From: Noviherbaspirillum galbum
Lineage (GTDB): Bacteria > Pseudomonadota > Gammaproteobacteria > Burkholderiales > Burkholderiaceae_D
Direction: 5' to 3'
Length of the DNA stretch: 64,000 bases
NCBI RefSeq assembly: GCF_010974945.1
Contig: NZ_JAAIVB010000037.1
Location: 273,616 to 337,615, forward strand
In this document: in pieces, positions 30,696 through 40,449 of the stretch
Position numbering within the stretch: position 1 is the stretch's first letter
How the letters are laid out: every line of letters begins with the position of its first letter
Position numbers and translations under genes: made by a program
Notes under the pieces: generated by a model
Database searches by the model: none
What the model was told of the DNA's origin: nothing
Seen by the model: the letters and a program-made list of their open reading frames with translations, nothing else

Positions 30696-30890
30696 ATGAA
30701 ATGGACCGACACCATCCGGATCGCCGAGGAGCTTCACGACAAGCATCCCGGCGTCGATCCCCTGACCATCCGCTTTACCGACCTGCACCGCTGGGTCTGC
30801 GAGCTGGAAGACTTCGACGACGAGCCAAATCGCTCCAGCGAAAAAATCCTGGAAGCGATCCAGATGGCCTGGATCGACGAAGCGCAGTGA
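30696..30890 (+). CDS. iscX: Fe-S assembly protein IscX
   Basis: 64 residues: [39 protein letters not shown] and [16 protein letters not shown], the whole-length pattern of IscX (YfhJ). It is a small acidic adaptor that binds IscS and may modulate iron or sulfur delivery. Last gene of the isc operon, with a GGAGACA ribosome site and a terminator 70 bases downstream. Confidence 0.96.
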   Translation: MKWTDTIRIAEELHDKHPGVDPLTIRFTDLHRWVCELEDFDDEPNRSSEKILEAIQMAWIDEAQ

Positions 30891-30956
30891 CGGACGCGGA
30901 CAGGCGCTGACTCTTGCATCCGTCCGCCGCACCTGCCAGCCATGGCACGGCACAAC

Positions 30957-30986
30957 AAAAAGGCGACCCGTCGGTCGCCTTTTTTC
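30957..30986 (+). terminator. Terminator of the isc operon
   Basis: AGGCGACC (30961-30968) pairs with GGTCGCCT (30973-30980), flanked by A and T runs, so it can work in both directions. It also faces the convergent glycine-zipper gene. Confidence 0.93.
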
Positions 30987-31009
30987 TTGCCTGCCTGGGC
31001 CGCCGTTGA

Positions 31010-31783
31010 TCAGCCGCGCGAGGTCAACTGGCCATCGACGATACGGATGCGGTCGCCGGCAGACCATGCGGGACGGCTCTGGTACGGGAAGCTGCGCACG
31101 CTGCCGTCCTCCATCCTGACGTGGACCTCGTAGCTGGTGGTGGTATGCGTGCGCCTTTCCACCTCGTTGCCGGCATAACCGCCGCCGACGGCGCCGGCGA
31201 TCGTCGCCAGTGTGCGCCCATTGCCGTTGCCGACCTGGTTTCCGAGCACGCCGCCCAGCACCGCCCCTGCCGCAACGCCGAGTCCGCTGGGCTTGGGCGC
31301 ATGCTGGATCGCCTGGACCGATTCGATGCGTCCGCAGGAACTGCAGATCGGCGCCTGGGCCAGCGGCGCCACGGGTGCGGAATTGCTCGCGTAGCTAGGC
31401 GTGGTTGCGTGGCTGGTCTTCGGCTTGGCATGCACCTTCGGCTTGGCGACCGTAGCCGGCGCAGGTTCCGCAGCCTCGACGGGAGCGGCCTCCTGCACCG
31501 GAGCTATCGGTGTCGGCATCGCGGAGTAATTCGCGCGTGGCGTTGCGTCCACCAGGTTGGCTGGGGAAGCCGCGGCGGTTGCCGCACCTACCGAACTAGC
31601 CAAGGGTGATGCAGCGGTGGCAGAAGTGGACTTCGGCGGCGCGCCGTCCATGGCTTCGGGATTGTTGCCATGCGAATTCGGGATGAGGCCGGTGATGGCT
31701 GCCACGCCGGTCAGGCTGACCAGAATGACGGAGATGGCCGCGCCGGCGACCAGGGGATGGATTTTGCTGTTGTTCTTTTCCAT
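31010..31783 (-). CDS. Glycine-zipper 2TM domain protein (SlyB/17 kDa antigen-like)
   Basis: 257 residues. An N-terminal membrane anchor or uncleaved signal (LVAGAAISVILVSLTGVAAITGL) is followed by a long Ala/Pro/Ser-rich linker to about residue 140. A short CSSC motif comes next, then the glycine zipper (SGLGVAAGAVLGGVLGNQVGNGNGR, TIAGAVGGGYAGNEVERR) and a C-terminal beta-rich module (YEVHVRMEDGSVRSFPY). Such proteins sit in the envelope and are linked to membrane integrity. No lipobox Cys is present at the N-terminus, so it is probably anchored to the inner membrane. Confidence 0.82.
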   Translation of the reverse strand: MEKNNSKIHPLVAGAAISVILVSLTGVAAITGLIPNSHGNNPEAMDGAPPKSTSATAASPLASSVGAATAAASPANLVDATPRANYSAMPTPIAPVQEAAPVEAAEPAPATVAKPKVHAKPKTSHATTPSYASNSAPVAPLAQAPICSSCGRIESVQAIQHAPKPSGLGVAAGAVLGGVLGNQVGNGNGRTLATIAGAVGGGYAGNEVERRTHTTTSYEVHVRMEDGSVRSFPYQSRPAWSAGDRIRIVDGQLTSRG

Positions 31784-31975
31784 GATTTCCTCTAGGCAAT
31801 CGCTGAATGTGAGATGACTGTCTGTTGCTTAGATGCGATGTTCCGCGAACAGTGCGATGCGAGGAAGAATTTTTCTGTGTCAGATGTAAGGGCTTGTAAG
31901 GGAATCGGCTTCACATGGTGAGGATTTGCGTTTGCGCAATTGTTTGCGTGAGGCGCTGTCGTCCGCGCACCTTCG

Positions 31976-32001
31976 GTCATCCCCGCGAAAGCGGGGATGA
32001 C
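31976..32001. repeat. Dispersed intergenic palindrome, copy 1
   Basis: GTCATCCCCGC (31976-31986), a GAAA loop, and GCGGGGATGAC (31991-32001). Related copies are at 46613 and 51152. It lies downstream of lysS and may also act as a hairpin in its 3' region. Confidence 0.75.
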
Positions 32002-32031
32002 GGAAAAGTCAGGAACGGATCCTCGGTTTCA

Positions 32032-33585
32032 TCAATCCTCGCGCCGCAAGTGCGGGAACAGGATTACGTCGCGGATGTTCGGTGAGTCGGTGATCAGCAT
32101 CATGAGGCGGTCGATGCCGATGCCGCAGCCGCCGGTGGGGGGCAGGCCGTACTCGAGCGCGCGGATGTAGTCGGCGTCGAAGAACATCGCTTCCTCGTCG
32201 CCGGCATCTTTCGCCGCGACCTGGGCCTGGAAGCGCGCCGCCTGGTCTTCGGGATCGTTCAGCTCGGAGAAGCCGTTGGCGATTTCCCGGCCGGTGATGA
32301 AGAGCTCGAAGCGCTCGGTGATGCCCGGCACGGTATCGGAGGCGCGGGCCAGCGGCGACACTTCGACCGGATAGTCGATGATGTAGGTCGGCTCCCACAG
32401 CTGGGATTCGGCAGTCTCTTCGAACAGCGCGAGCTGCAGCGCGCCGAGGCCGGCGCCGGCCATCGGCTCGACGCCGAACTTCTTGAGCTCCGTCCGCACG
32501 AACCCGGCGTCCTGCAACTGTTCGCCGGTGTAGTGGGGCGCATACTTGTTGATCGCCTGCACGATCGTCATGCGATGGAAGGGCTTGCTCAGGTCGAGAT
32601 CCCGCCCCTGATAGCTCAGGACAGCGGTGCCGTGCGCATCGATCGCGGCCTGGCGGATGACGGCTTCGGTAAAGTCCATCAGCCACTTATAGTCGACGTA
32701 CGCGGCGTAGAACTCCATCATCGTGAATTCGGGGTTGTGCCGGGGCGACACGCCTTCGTTGCGGAAATTCCGGTTGACCTCGAACACCCGCTCGAAGCCG
32801 CCGACCACGAGGCGCTTGAGATACAGCTCTGGCGCGATGCGCAGGAACATCTGCATGTCGAGCGCATTGTGGTGCGTGATGAAGGGCTTGGCCGCGGCGC
32901 CGCCGGGAATCGGATGCAGCATCGGCGTCTCGACTTCCATGAAGCCATGCTCGGACATGAAGCGCCGGATCGATGACATGGCGGCGGTGCGCTGCTTGAA
33001 GGTGCGGCGCGTCTCTTCGCTCATGATGAGGTCGACGTAGCGCTGGCGGTATTTCATTTCCTGGTCGGAGAGGCCGTGGAACTTGTCCGGCAGCGGGCGC
33101 AGCGACTTGGTCAGCAGGCGCAGGGTGGTCACCTTGACCGACAGTTCTCCGGTCTTGGTCTTGAACAGCACGCCTTCCGCGCCGAGGATGTCGCCGAGGT
33201 CGTAGTGCTTGAACGCGGCGTGGACCTCTTCACCGACGTTGTCGTTGGTGATGAACAGCTGGATGCGGCCATCGGCACGGGGGCCGGAGGCATCCTGGAC
33301 GGTGGCGAACGAAGCCTTGCCCATGACGCGCTTGAGCATCATGCGACCGGCAACGCTGACCTTGATGGCGCGGGATTCGAGTTCCTCGTTGCCGAGTTCG
33401 CCGTAGCTGGCATGCAGGTCGGCTGCCTTGTCGGCGGGGCGGAAGTCGTTGGGGAAGGCGACACCTTGCTGGCGGATGCCGCCAAGCTTGGCGCGGCGTT
33501 CGGCCATGATGAAGTTTTCGTCCTGCGCCGGCGCGGCGGTCTGGTCGGTTGCGGGAGCGGCCTGCGTTGCGTTGTTGTTGGTCAT
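32032..33585 (-). CDS. lysS: Lysyl-tRNA synthetase, class II
   Basis: 517 residues. N-terminal OB-fold anticodon-binding domain ([21 protein letters not shown]) and class II catalytic core: motif 1 region [20 protein letters not shown], motif 2 [20 protein letters not shown] and motif 3 [18 protein letters not shown]. It charges tRNA-Lys. A polar extension of about 20 residues rich in Ala, Gln and Thr precedes the core. It lies 96 bases after prfB on the same strand, the common prfB-lysS order. Confidence 0.98.
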   Translation of the reverse strand: MTNNNATQAAPATDQTAAPAQDENFIMAERRAKLGGIRQQGVAFPNDFRPADKAADLHASYGELGNEELESRAIKVSVAGRMMLKRVMGKASFATVQDASGPRADGRIQLFITNDNVGEEVHAAFKHYDLGDILGAEGVLFKTKTGELSVKVTTLRLLTKSLRPLPDKFHGLSDQEMKYRQRYVDLIMSEETRRTFKQRTAAMSSIRRFMSEHGFMEVETPMLHPIPGGAAAKPFITHHNALDMQMFLRIAPELYLKRLVVGGFERVFEVNRNFRNEGVSPRHNPEFTMMEFYAAYVDYKWLMDFTEAVIRQAAIDAHGTAVLSYQGRDLDLSKPFHRMTIVQAINKYAPHYTGEQLQDAGFVRTELKKFGVEPMAGAGLGALQLALFEETAESQLWEPTYIIDYPVEVSPLARASDTVPGITERFELFITGREIANGFSELNDPEDQAARFQAQVAAKDAGDEEAMFFDADYIRALEYGLPPTGGCGIGIDRLMMLITDSPNIRDVILFPHLRRED

Positions 33586-33681
33586 GGGTCGGATAAGTGT
33601 GATTCGAATTGCTGGCCCGTCCCGCAGGGCATGCGGAACGGGATGCCGTATCTGGTTAGCCTTGCTGACGCGGTGCGCCGC

Positions 33682-34786
33682 TCAGACGCCTTGCTTGAGC
33701 GACGCCGCGATGAAGTCGTCGAGATCGCCGTCTAGCACGGCCTTGGTGTTGCCGACTTCATGGTTGGTGCGCAGGTCCTTGATGCGGGACTGGTCGAGCA
33801 CGTAGGAGCGGATCTGGTGGCCCCAGCCGATGTCGGTCTTGGCGTCCTCCATCTTCTGCTGCTCGCTCATGCGCTTGCGCAGTTCCAGTTCGTAGAGGCG
33901 GGACTTCAGCATGGCCCAGGCTTCGGCCCGGTTGCGGTGCTGGCTCCGGTCGTTCTGGCATTGCACGACGATGCCCGAGGGCGCGTGCGTCAGGCGCACC
34001 GCGGAGTCGGTCTTGTTGATGTGCTGGCCGCCGGCGCCGGAAGCGCGGAAGGTATCGGTGCGCACGTCCGCCGGATTGATGTCGATTTCGATCGACTCGT
34101 CGACCTCGGGATACACGAACACCGAGGAAAACGAAGTGTGGCGGCCATTGGCGGAGTCGAAGGGGGACTTGCGCACCAAGCGGTGGACGCCGCTCTCGGT
34201 GCGTAGGAAGCCGTAGGCGTATTCGCCTTCCACCTTGATGGTGGCCGTCTTGATGCCCGCGACTTCACCCTCGGAGATTTCCAGGAGTTCGGTCTTGAAA
34301 CCCTTGCGCTCGCAGTAGCGGAGGTATTGCCGCATGAGCATCGAAGCCCAGTCCTGGGCCTCGGTGCCTCCCGCGCCGGCCTGGATGTCGATGAAGCAAT
34401 TGTTGGGATCCATCGGGTTGGAAAACATCCGGCGGAATTCCATGCCCTCGACTTCGCCCTTGAGGCGTTCCGCATCCTGCTCGATGGCAACGATGGTGTC
34501 GTCATCGTTCTCCTCGCGCGCCATGGCGAAAAGATCGCTGGCGTCGGCGAGTTCGGTGCGGATGCTGGTGAGGGAATTGACGATGGCCTCGAGGGATTTC
34601 TTTTCCTTGCCGAGGTCCTGGGCCCGCTTGGGGTCGTTCCAGACGTTCGGGTCTTCGAGTTCGCCGTTGACTTGTTCGAGTTTCTCCGACTTCACATCGA
34701 AGTCAAAGATACCTCCGAAGTTCGGACTCGCGGCCGGAGAGGTCCGCGAGCAGGGAGGAGAGGGCGTTGAGGCGTTCGGCTTCCAT
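33682..34786 (-). CDS. prfB: Peptide chain release factor 2, with programmed +1 frameshift
   Basis: Translation starts at the ATG at 34784-34786 ([16 protein letters not shown]) and meets an in-frame TGA at 34703-34705. The context TATCTTTGAC with an upstream Shine-Dalgarno-like CGGAGG is the classic prfB autoregulatory slip site. Ribosomes shift from CTT (34706-34708) into the frame that runs from 34704 to 33682, giving about 367 residues. The product has the SPF stop-recognition tripeptide (VRKSPFDS) and the GGQ motif (GAGGQHINK). RF2 reads UGA and UAA. The stop codon lets low RF2 levels favour the shift. Confidence 0.97.
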
Positions 34787-34845
34787 GATGAATCCAGTGT
34801 GCGGTGGGTGCGATCAAACCGGACATTATAGCAGCCGACTAGGCG

Positions 34846-36540
34846 CTACGCGCCTTGCGCATGCTCAACCAGCAACTGCACCCGGGTCACGCCGTTGTAC
34901 TCGTTGGCGTCGAGACGGTAGGCGACGGTGGCGCGGTCGGGCAGGGTGTCGATGTGGCCGAACCAGATGGCGTCGTAGCGCTGGCCGTTCTTTTCCAGGC
35001 TGAGCTTGAGGTGCCTGTCCTTCAGGATGCGCTGGTTGAGCACCCGGAATTCGTCGCAGAACACCGGCGGCGCGAAGCCCTGGCCCCAGACTTGGCCATC
35101 GAGCAGGGCGATGAACTGGGTGCTGAAATACGCTTCCTCGAGCGGTCCGTCGGTCTCGACGATGCGCTCGAGCTGGCTCTGGGTCAGCCAGGCGCGGCCG
35201 ACTTCCTCGAAGGCGCGTTCGAAGGCCTCGAAAGCGTCCGCCCGGAGGGTCAGTCCCGCCGCCATCGCGTGGCCGCCGAACTTGGTGATGAGGCCGGGCG
35301 CCTGCTTCGACACCAGGTCGAGGGCGTCGCGCAGGTGGAAGCCGGCGATCGACCGGCCGGAGCCCTTGATGAGGCCGTCGCCGCCGGGGGCGAAGGTGAT
35401 CGTCGGGCGGTAGAACTTGTCCTTGAGGCGGGAGGCGACGATGCCGATCACGCCCTGGTGCCAGCTGTCGTCGAAGACGCTGATCGTGGCCTTGTTTGCC
35501 GGATCGTAGCTGTCGAGCAATGCCAGGGCGGTGTCCTGCATGTCGGCCTCGATGTCGCGCCGGTCGCGGTTGATCTGGTCGAGCTGCTGGGCGATGGCCC
35601 AGGCGCGGCCCTCGTCGTCGGTGGTGAGGCATTCGATGCCGAGCGACATGTCGGCCAGCCTTCCGGCGGCATTGAGCCGGGGGCCGAGTGCGAAGCCGAG
35701 GTCGAAGGGCGTGGCGCGGCGTGCTTCCCGGCCGGCGGCGCGGAACAGCGCCGCGATGCCGGCGTGCATGCGGCCGGCGCGCATGCGCTTGAGGCCCTGG
35801 GCCACCAGGATGCGGTTGTTGTTGTCGAGCTTGACCACGTCGGCCACCGTTCCCAGCGCCACCAGGTCGAGCAGGGCGTCCAGCTTCGGCTGGGTCTCGG
35901 CGGTGAAGACGCCGCGGCGGCGCATCTCGGCGCGCAGCGCCAGCAGCACGTAGAACATCACGCCCACGCCGGCGAGGTTCTTGCTGGGAAACCCGCATTC
36001 CGGCTGGTTCGGGTTGACGATCACCCGCGCGTCAGGCAGCCGGTCGCCGGGCAGGTGGTGATCGGTCACCACCACCTCGATGCCGCGCCGCTTCGCTTCG
36101 TCGACCCCGTCGATGCTGGCAATGCCGTTGTCCACGGTGACGATGATGTCTGGCGATTTCTCGCGCACGGTGAGTTCGACGATTTCCGGCGTGAGGCCAT
36201 AGCCGTACTCGAAGCGGTTGGGCACGATGAAGTCGACCTTCGCCCCCAGTGCCCGCAGGCCGCGCAGGGCGACGGCGCAGGCGGTGGCGCCGTCGCAGTC
36301 ATAGTCAGCGACGATGACCAGCTTGCGCCGGGCGTCGATCGCATCGGCGAGGAAGACGGCGGCGGCGTCGATGTGCTTGAGTTGCGCAGGTGCAATGAGT
36401 GCGTTGAGTTCGCTCGACAGTTCGCTCGCGTCCGCCAGGCCGCGCGCCGCGTACAGCCGCGCCAGCACTGGGTGGATGCCTTGCTGGCGCAACATTTCCG
36501 CGGCGCGGAAGGAAAACTGGCGGGTAGTGATTCTGGTCAT
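34846..36540 (-). CDS. recJ: Single-stranded-DNA exonuclease RecJ
   Basis: 564 residues. 5'-3' exonuclease of recombination and mismatch repair. DHH-family motifs: VIVADYDCDGATAC (motif I), TVDNGIAS, VVTDHHLPGD (DHH) and the DHHA1 C-terminal GGHAMAAGL. The C-terminal OB-type domain completes the usual length. Its ATG overlaps the stop of the upstream gene (36537) by four bases, so the two are coupled. Confidence 0.97.
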   Translation of the reverse strand: MTRITTRQFSFRAAEMLRQQGIHPVLARLYAARGLADASELSSELNALIAPAQLKHIDAAAVFLADAIDARRKLVIVADYDCDGATACAVALRGLRALGAKVDFIVPNRFEYGYGLTPEIVELTVREKSPDIIVTVDNGIASIDGVDEAKRRGIEVVVTDHHLPGDRLPDARVIVNPNQPECGFPSKNLAGVGVMFYVLLALRAEMRRRGVFTAETQPKLDALLDLVALGTVADVVKLDNNNRILVAQGLKRMRAGRMHAGIAALFRAAGREARRATPFDLGFALGPRLNAAGRLADMSLGIECLTTDDEGRAWAIAQQLDQINRDRRDIEADMQDTALALLDSYDPANKATISVFDDSWHQGVIGIVASRLKDKFYRPTITFAPGGDGLIKGSGRSIAGFHLRDALDLVSKQAPGLITKFGGHAMAAGLTLRADAFEAFERAFEEVGRAWLTQSQLERIVETDGPLEEAYFSTQFIALLDGQVWGQGFAPPVFCDEFRVLNQRILKDRHLKLSLEKNGQRYDAIWFGHIDTLPDRATVAYRLDANEYNGVTRVQLLVEHAQGA

Positions 36541-37571
36541 GGAAGGAGCGGCGAGAGCGATGGCTTGACCCAGAATTTTCGCAGGGAATGGCGGGTCAGG
36601 GCAAATTCCGCCGAGCGTGAGTCGTTCGTCAATATCAGCCTGGCATGGCTAATGCGGCCCTGCTTCAGCATGTTCAAGATCGGAGCGAACCAGGCGCTTT
36701 CAAGATCCCGCAGGGCATCGAGCCAGGCCCCCCAGTCGCTGGCCAGCGCCGGGCGCATCAGCTTGTCGAGGATGACGAGGGTCCGTTCCGGCGGATCGAC
36801 GAGGTCGGAGGCGCCGGCCAGCGTGCGCGCCGTGTCCGCCCGGGTCGCGCAGGCCGCCATCCAGCCCCTTGCGTTGCCGACCATGCCGTAAGGCATGTCG
36901 CCCGTGGTGGCGCCGGCCTTGCCCCCGCCCCAGAGCCAGAGCGAATTCACCGGCTGCCGGCCCTGCTGCTCGCGGGTGGCATTGATGCCATGGTCGAACC
37001 AGTGCATCTGCACTTCATTCTGCACCTTGCGCCAGGCGCGGTCGCCTGGACCGGACGGCATCCAGATGTCAATGTTGTGCCCGGCGGCCGCGTCGGGCGA
37101 TGAAGTGAGGAGATCCAGCCATCCGTCGGCGCGCAAGAACCAGGTGCCCGGGTTGCCGTAGATCAGTTCTTGCCCGGCTTCATGGAACAAGCCGCGGGCG
37201 ATTTCGAACAAAGCTAGGCTTTCCCCTTCGTCGAGCGCGAGTTGGGATGGATCGGTCAGCAGCAGATGGTCGCGCGCGATGTGGATGTGCACCGGCTGCA
37301 GCGCATACCACATGCCGCCGGCAGGATCGTGCCCCAGTGCACGCATCCAGGCGGGCGCAACGGCCGGGCTGCTTTCCGCCTGCATGCCGAAGGCGAGCGC
37401 CAGCCAGTCCTCGTGCGGCAGTGTGCGGCGGAATCCATCGTGCGCGGCGCGCGTGGTTTTGCCCTGCGCAAGCAGGGTGGCGAGGGCAGGCGTGCCGGCC
37501 TGCTTGAACAGGTCGGCGGCAAGTTCGGCGGGTGGCAGGGCGAAAGGAATCAGCAGGTCGAGTTGGCTCAT
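36537..37571 (-). CDS. Conserved protein of the COG4255/RpfE-like group, function unknown
   Basis: 344 residues beginning MSQLDLLIPFALPPAELAADL. The sequence is rich in Trp and has conserved-looking blocks GMWYALQPVHIHIARDHLLL, WFLRADGWLDLLTS and NEVQMHWFDHGINATRE (about residues 190-210), and SLWLWGGGKA. Neighbours of recJ in betaproteobacteria often include this family, sometimes called an RpfE-type regulator or a phosphoglycerate-mutase-like protein; I cannot confirm either function. No signal peptide or membrane segment. The start at 37571 is chosen over an upstream in-frame start because the family sequence begins here. Stop overlaps the recJ start. Confidence 0.7.
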   Translation of the reverse strand: MSQLDLLIPFALPPAELAADLFKQAGTPALATLLAQGKTTRAAHDGFRRTLPHEDWLALAFGMQAESSPAVAPAWMRALGHDPAGGMWYALQPVHIHIARDHLLLTDPSQLALDEGESLALFEIARGLFHEAGQELIYGNPGTWFLRADGWLDLLTSSPDAAAGHNIDIWMPSGPGDRAWRKVQNEVQMHWFDHGINATREQQGRQPVNSLWLWGGGKAGATTGDMPYGMVGNARGWMAACATRADTARTLAGASDLVDPPERTLVILDKLMRPALASDWGAWLDALRDLESAWFAPILNMLKQGRISHARLILTNDSRSAEFALTRHSLRKFWVKPSLSPLLP

Positions 37572-37660
37572 GGCGCGATTGTAGGCCATATGGCAAACTG
37601 CGGGCTGCATCGCGGACCGTCCCGCCATCCAGGCCAACGGCGGGGCATCAAGGAGTCAAT

Positions 37661-38926
37661 TTGAGCAATTTCAAGAACTTGCCGTTCGAGTGGCTGGTCG
37701 GCATGCGCTACACGCGCGCCGGCAAGCGCAACGGCCGCAACAGCTTCATCTCGTTCATTTCGCTGATTTCCATGGCGGGCATCGCGCTCGGCGTGGCGGC
37801 GCTGATCGTGGTGCTGTCGGTGATGAACGGCTTCCAGAAGGAAGTCCGGGACCGCATGCTGTCGGTCCTGTCGCACATCGAAATCTACGACGCCGCCGGC
37901 GCCATGCCCGACTGGCAGGCGACCGCCCGCGAAGCCATGCAGAATCCCGAGGTCAGGGGCGCGGCGCCGTATGTCGCCGCGCAAGCCATGCTGACCCGCG
38001 AAGGCACCATGCGCGGCGTGATGATACGCGGCATCCTGCCGCAGGAAGAGCCCAAGGTCTCCGACATCTCCAAGCAGATCCGAGAGGGACGCTTCGACAG
38101 CCTGCAGGCGGGCGAGTACAACATCATCCTCGGTCGCGACCTGGCCCGCGGACTGAACGCCCGGGTCGGCGACAAGGTCATGCTCTGGGCCGCGGAAGGC
38201 CAGGTGACGCCCGCCGGCGTCCTGCCGCGCAACCGCATGTTCACCGTCGGCGCCATCTTCGAGGCCGGCCACAACGAATACGATTCCGGCCTCGCCTTCA
38301 TCCACATCGAGGATGCGATGCGCCTCTACCGGCTGGATGCGCCGTCGGGACTGCGCCTGCGCATCGCCGACATGCAGCGCGCGCCGCAGGTGGCGCTCGA
38401 CCTCTCGCGCACGCTCAGCGGCAACCTGTACCTCCTCGACTGGTCGAAGCAAAACAAGACCTGGTTTGCCGCGGTGCAGACCGAAAAGCGCATGATGTTC
38501 ATCATCCTCACGCTCATCATCGCGGTCGCCGCCTTCAACCTGGTGTCCACGCTGGTCATGACCGTGACCGACAAGCAGGCCGACATCGCGATCCTGCGCA
38601 CGCTCGGCGCCGCGCCGCGTTCCATCATGAAGATCTTCATGATCCAGGGCGCGCTCGTGGGCCTGCTCGGCACTGCCATCGGCATCGGCCTCGGCATTCT
38701 CGTGGCGCTCAACATCGACGTGATCGTGCCCTTCATCGAACACCTGCTGGGCGTGCAATTCCTGTCCAAGGAGATCTACCTGATCACCGCCTTGCCCTCC
38801 GACCTGCGCTGGCCCGACGTCTGGACCATCAGCATCGTCGCCGTCATCCTGGCTTTCGTCGCCACGCTTTATCCGAGCTGGCGCGCCGCGAACGTCCGTC
38901 CGGCGGAGGCCCTGCGCTATGAGTGA
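37661..38926 (+). CDS. lolC: Lipoprotein-releasing ABC transporter permease LolC/LolE
   Basis: 421 residues starting from TTG at 37661 with AGGAGT seven bases upstream. One N-terminal membrane segment ([23 protein letters not shown]), a large periplasmic domain, and three C-terminal segments ([58 protein letters not shown]). The family extracts outer-membrane lipoproteins from the inner membrane for LolA. It overlaps lolD by eight bases. No separate lolE is present, so a single permease (LolF-type homodimer) with LolD is likely. Confidence 0.93.
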   Translation: MSNFKNLPFEWLVGMRYTRAGKRNGRNSFISFISLISMAGIALGVAALIVVLSVMNGFQKEVRDRMLSVLSHIEIYDAAGAMPDWQATAREAMQNPEVRGAAPYVAAQAMLTREGTMRGVMIRGILPQEEPKVSDISKQIREGRFDSLQAGEYNIILGRDLARGLNARVGDKVMLWAAEGQVTPAGVLPRNRMFTVGAIFEAGHNEYDSGLAFIHIEDAMRLYRLDAPSGLRLRIADMQRAPQVALDLSRTLSGNLYLLDWSKQNKTWFAAVQTEKRMMFIILTLIIAVAAFNLVSTLVMTVTDKQADIAILRTLGAAPRSIMKIFMIQGALVGLLGTAIGIGLGILVALNIDVIVPFIEHLLGVQFLSKEIYLITALPSDLRWPDVWTISIVAVILAFVATLYPSWRAANVRPAEALRYE

Positions 38927-39629
38927 GCCGACGATGGCGCAAGGCGAATCCGTCGTCCTGGAGTGCAAGGGCCTGGGCAAGACCTTCACCCAGGGAAAGT
39001 ATTCCGTCAACGTGTTGCGCGGAATCGATTTCCAGATCCGGCGCGGCGAGCGCGTCGCGATCGTCGGGGCGTCGGGCTCGGGCAAGTCCACGTTGCTGCA
39101 CCTGCTTGGCGGCTTGGATGTGCCGACGTCCGGATCGGTCAGCCTGCTGGGCCGCGATTTCGCCGGCCTCAGCGAGAAGGAGAGGGGCGATGTGCGCAAC
39201 GCGTCCCTCGGATTCGTCTACCAGTTCCACCACCTGCTGCCCGAGTTTTCGGCGCTCGACAACGTCGCGATGCCGCTCATGATCCGCCGCGTCGTGCGTG
39301 CGGACGCGCACAAGGCCGCGCAGGCCGTGCTGGAACGCGTTGGCCTGGCTGCACGGGTCACCCATGTGCCGGGAGAATTGTCCGGCGGCGAGCGGCAGCG
39401 GGTGGCGCTCGCACGCGCGCTCGTGACCCAGCCCGCCTGCGTGCTGGCGGACGAGCCTACCGGCAACCTCGACCGCGTCACCGCCCACAAGACCTTCGAC
39501 CTCATGCTCGAACTCTCACGCACGCTGGGAACCGCCTTCGTGATCGTGACCCACGACATCGAACTCGCGCGCCATTGCGACCGCGTGCTGCGCCTGACGG
39601 AGGAGGGCTTGCATCCTTATGTGGATTGA
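38919..39629 (+). CDS. lolD: Lipoprotein-releasing system ATP-binding protein LolD
   Basis: 236 residues. Walker [13 protein letters not shown]-loop region [17 protein letters not shown], signature [15 protein letters not shown], Walker [12 protein letters not shown] and the H-loop FVIVTHD. It powers LolC. The [20 protein letters not shown] segment is characteristic of LolD. It overlaps tatD by 11 bases. Confidence 0.97.
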   Translation: MSEPTMAQGESVVLECKGLGKTFTQGKYSVNVLRGIDFQIRRGERVAIVGASGSGKSTLLHLLGGLDVPTSGSVSLLGRDFAGLSEKERGDVRNASLGFVYQFHHLLPEFSALDNVAMPLMIRRVVRADAHKAAQAVLERVGLAARVTHVPGELSGGERQRVALARALVTQPACVLADEPTGNLDRVTAHKTFDLMLELSRTLGTAFVIVTHDIELARHCDRVLRLTEEGLHPYVD

Positions 39630-40425
39630 CACGCATTGCCACCTCGACGCCGCCGAATTCGGCGACGAGATCCCCCAGGTCGCGGCCCGCGCCGCGGAGG
39701 GCGGAGTGGCATGCATCGTCATCCCGGCAATCGCCAGCTTCAACTTCGATACCGTCAGGAAGATCGCCCACGCCCAGGCAAACTGCACCTATGCGCTCGG
39801 CATCCATCCCATCTTCGTGCCGCAGGCTGACGACGACGATCTCGACCTGCTGCGCCAGACGGTGCGCGACGCGCTTGGCGATCCGCGCTTCATCGGTATC
39901 GGCGAGATCGGACTGGATTTCTTCATCCCTGCGCTCAAGGAAGACAGCCTGCGCGCGAAACAGGAACGCTTCTACGGCGAGCAACTCAGGATCGCGCGCG
40001 AATTCGACCTGCCGGTCCTGCTGCATGTGCGCCGGTCGCAGGACATCGTGCTCAAGCACCTGCGGCGCATCGAGGTCAGGCAAGGCATCGCCCACGCCTT
40101 CAATGGCAGCTTCCAGCAGGCGGAAGAGTTCATCCGCCTCGGCTTCAAGCTGGGTTTCGGCGGCGCCATGACATTCCCGCGTGCCCTGCAGATCAGGCGC
40201 CTCGCCGCCGAACTGCCGGTCGACGCCCTCGTGCTCGAAACCGACTCGCCGGACATTTCGCCGGTCTGGGTCCATCCCGGGCGCAACAGCCCGGAACATC
40301 TGCCGCGCATCGGCGAAACGCTCGCCGCGCTGCGCGGCATGCTGCCAGCCGACCTTGCCGGCCTCACGAGCGCCAACGCGCGCAGCGCGCTTCGCCGCCT
40401 GCCCGGTTCTCCAACCTCCCTCTGA
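39619..40425 (+). CDS. TatD family deoxyribonuclease
   Basis: 268 residues. Metal-dependent amidohydrolase-fold nuclease: [13 protein letters not shown] at the N-terminus, [40 protein letters not shown] and [10 protein letters not shown] carry the metal-ligand His, Glu and Asp residues. The family is implicated in DNA repair and turnover; the exact member (TatD, YcfH or YjjV) cannot be fixed by eye. It overlaps lolD and is followed after 24 bases by comEC. Confidence 0.93.
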   Translation: MWIDTHCHLDAAEFGDEIPQVAARAAEGGVACIVIPAIASFNFDTVRKIAHAQANCTYALGIHPIFVPQADDDDLDLLRQTVRDALGDPRFIGIGEIGLDFFIPALKEDSLRAKQERFYGEQLRIAREFDLPVLLHVRRSQDIVLKHLRRIEVRQGIAHAFNGSFQQAEEFIRLGFKLGFGGAMTFPRALQIRRLAAELPVDALVLETDSPDISPVWVHPGRNSPEHLPRIGETLAALRGMLPADLAGLTSANARSALRRLPGSPTSL

Positions 40426-40449
40426 TCGTTTAACGCCTACAACACCGCG

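Noticed and set aside
34855..36891. 678-codon plus-strand open frame opposite recJ
   Set aside because: Shadow of recJ with repetitive acidic and Val/Gly-rich composition.
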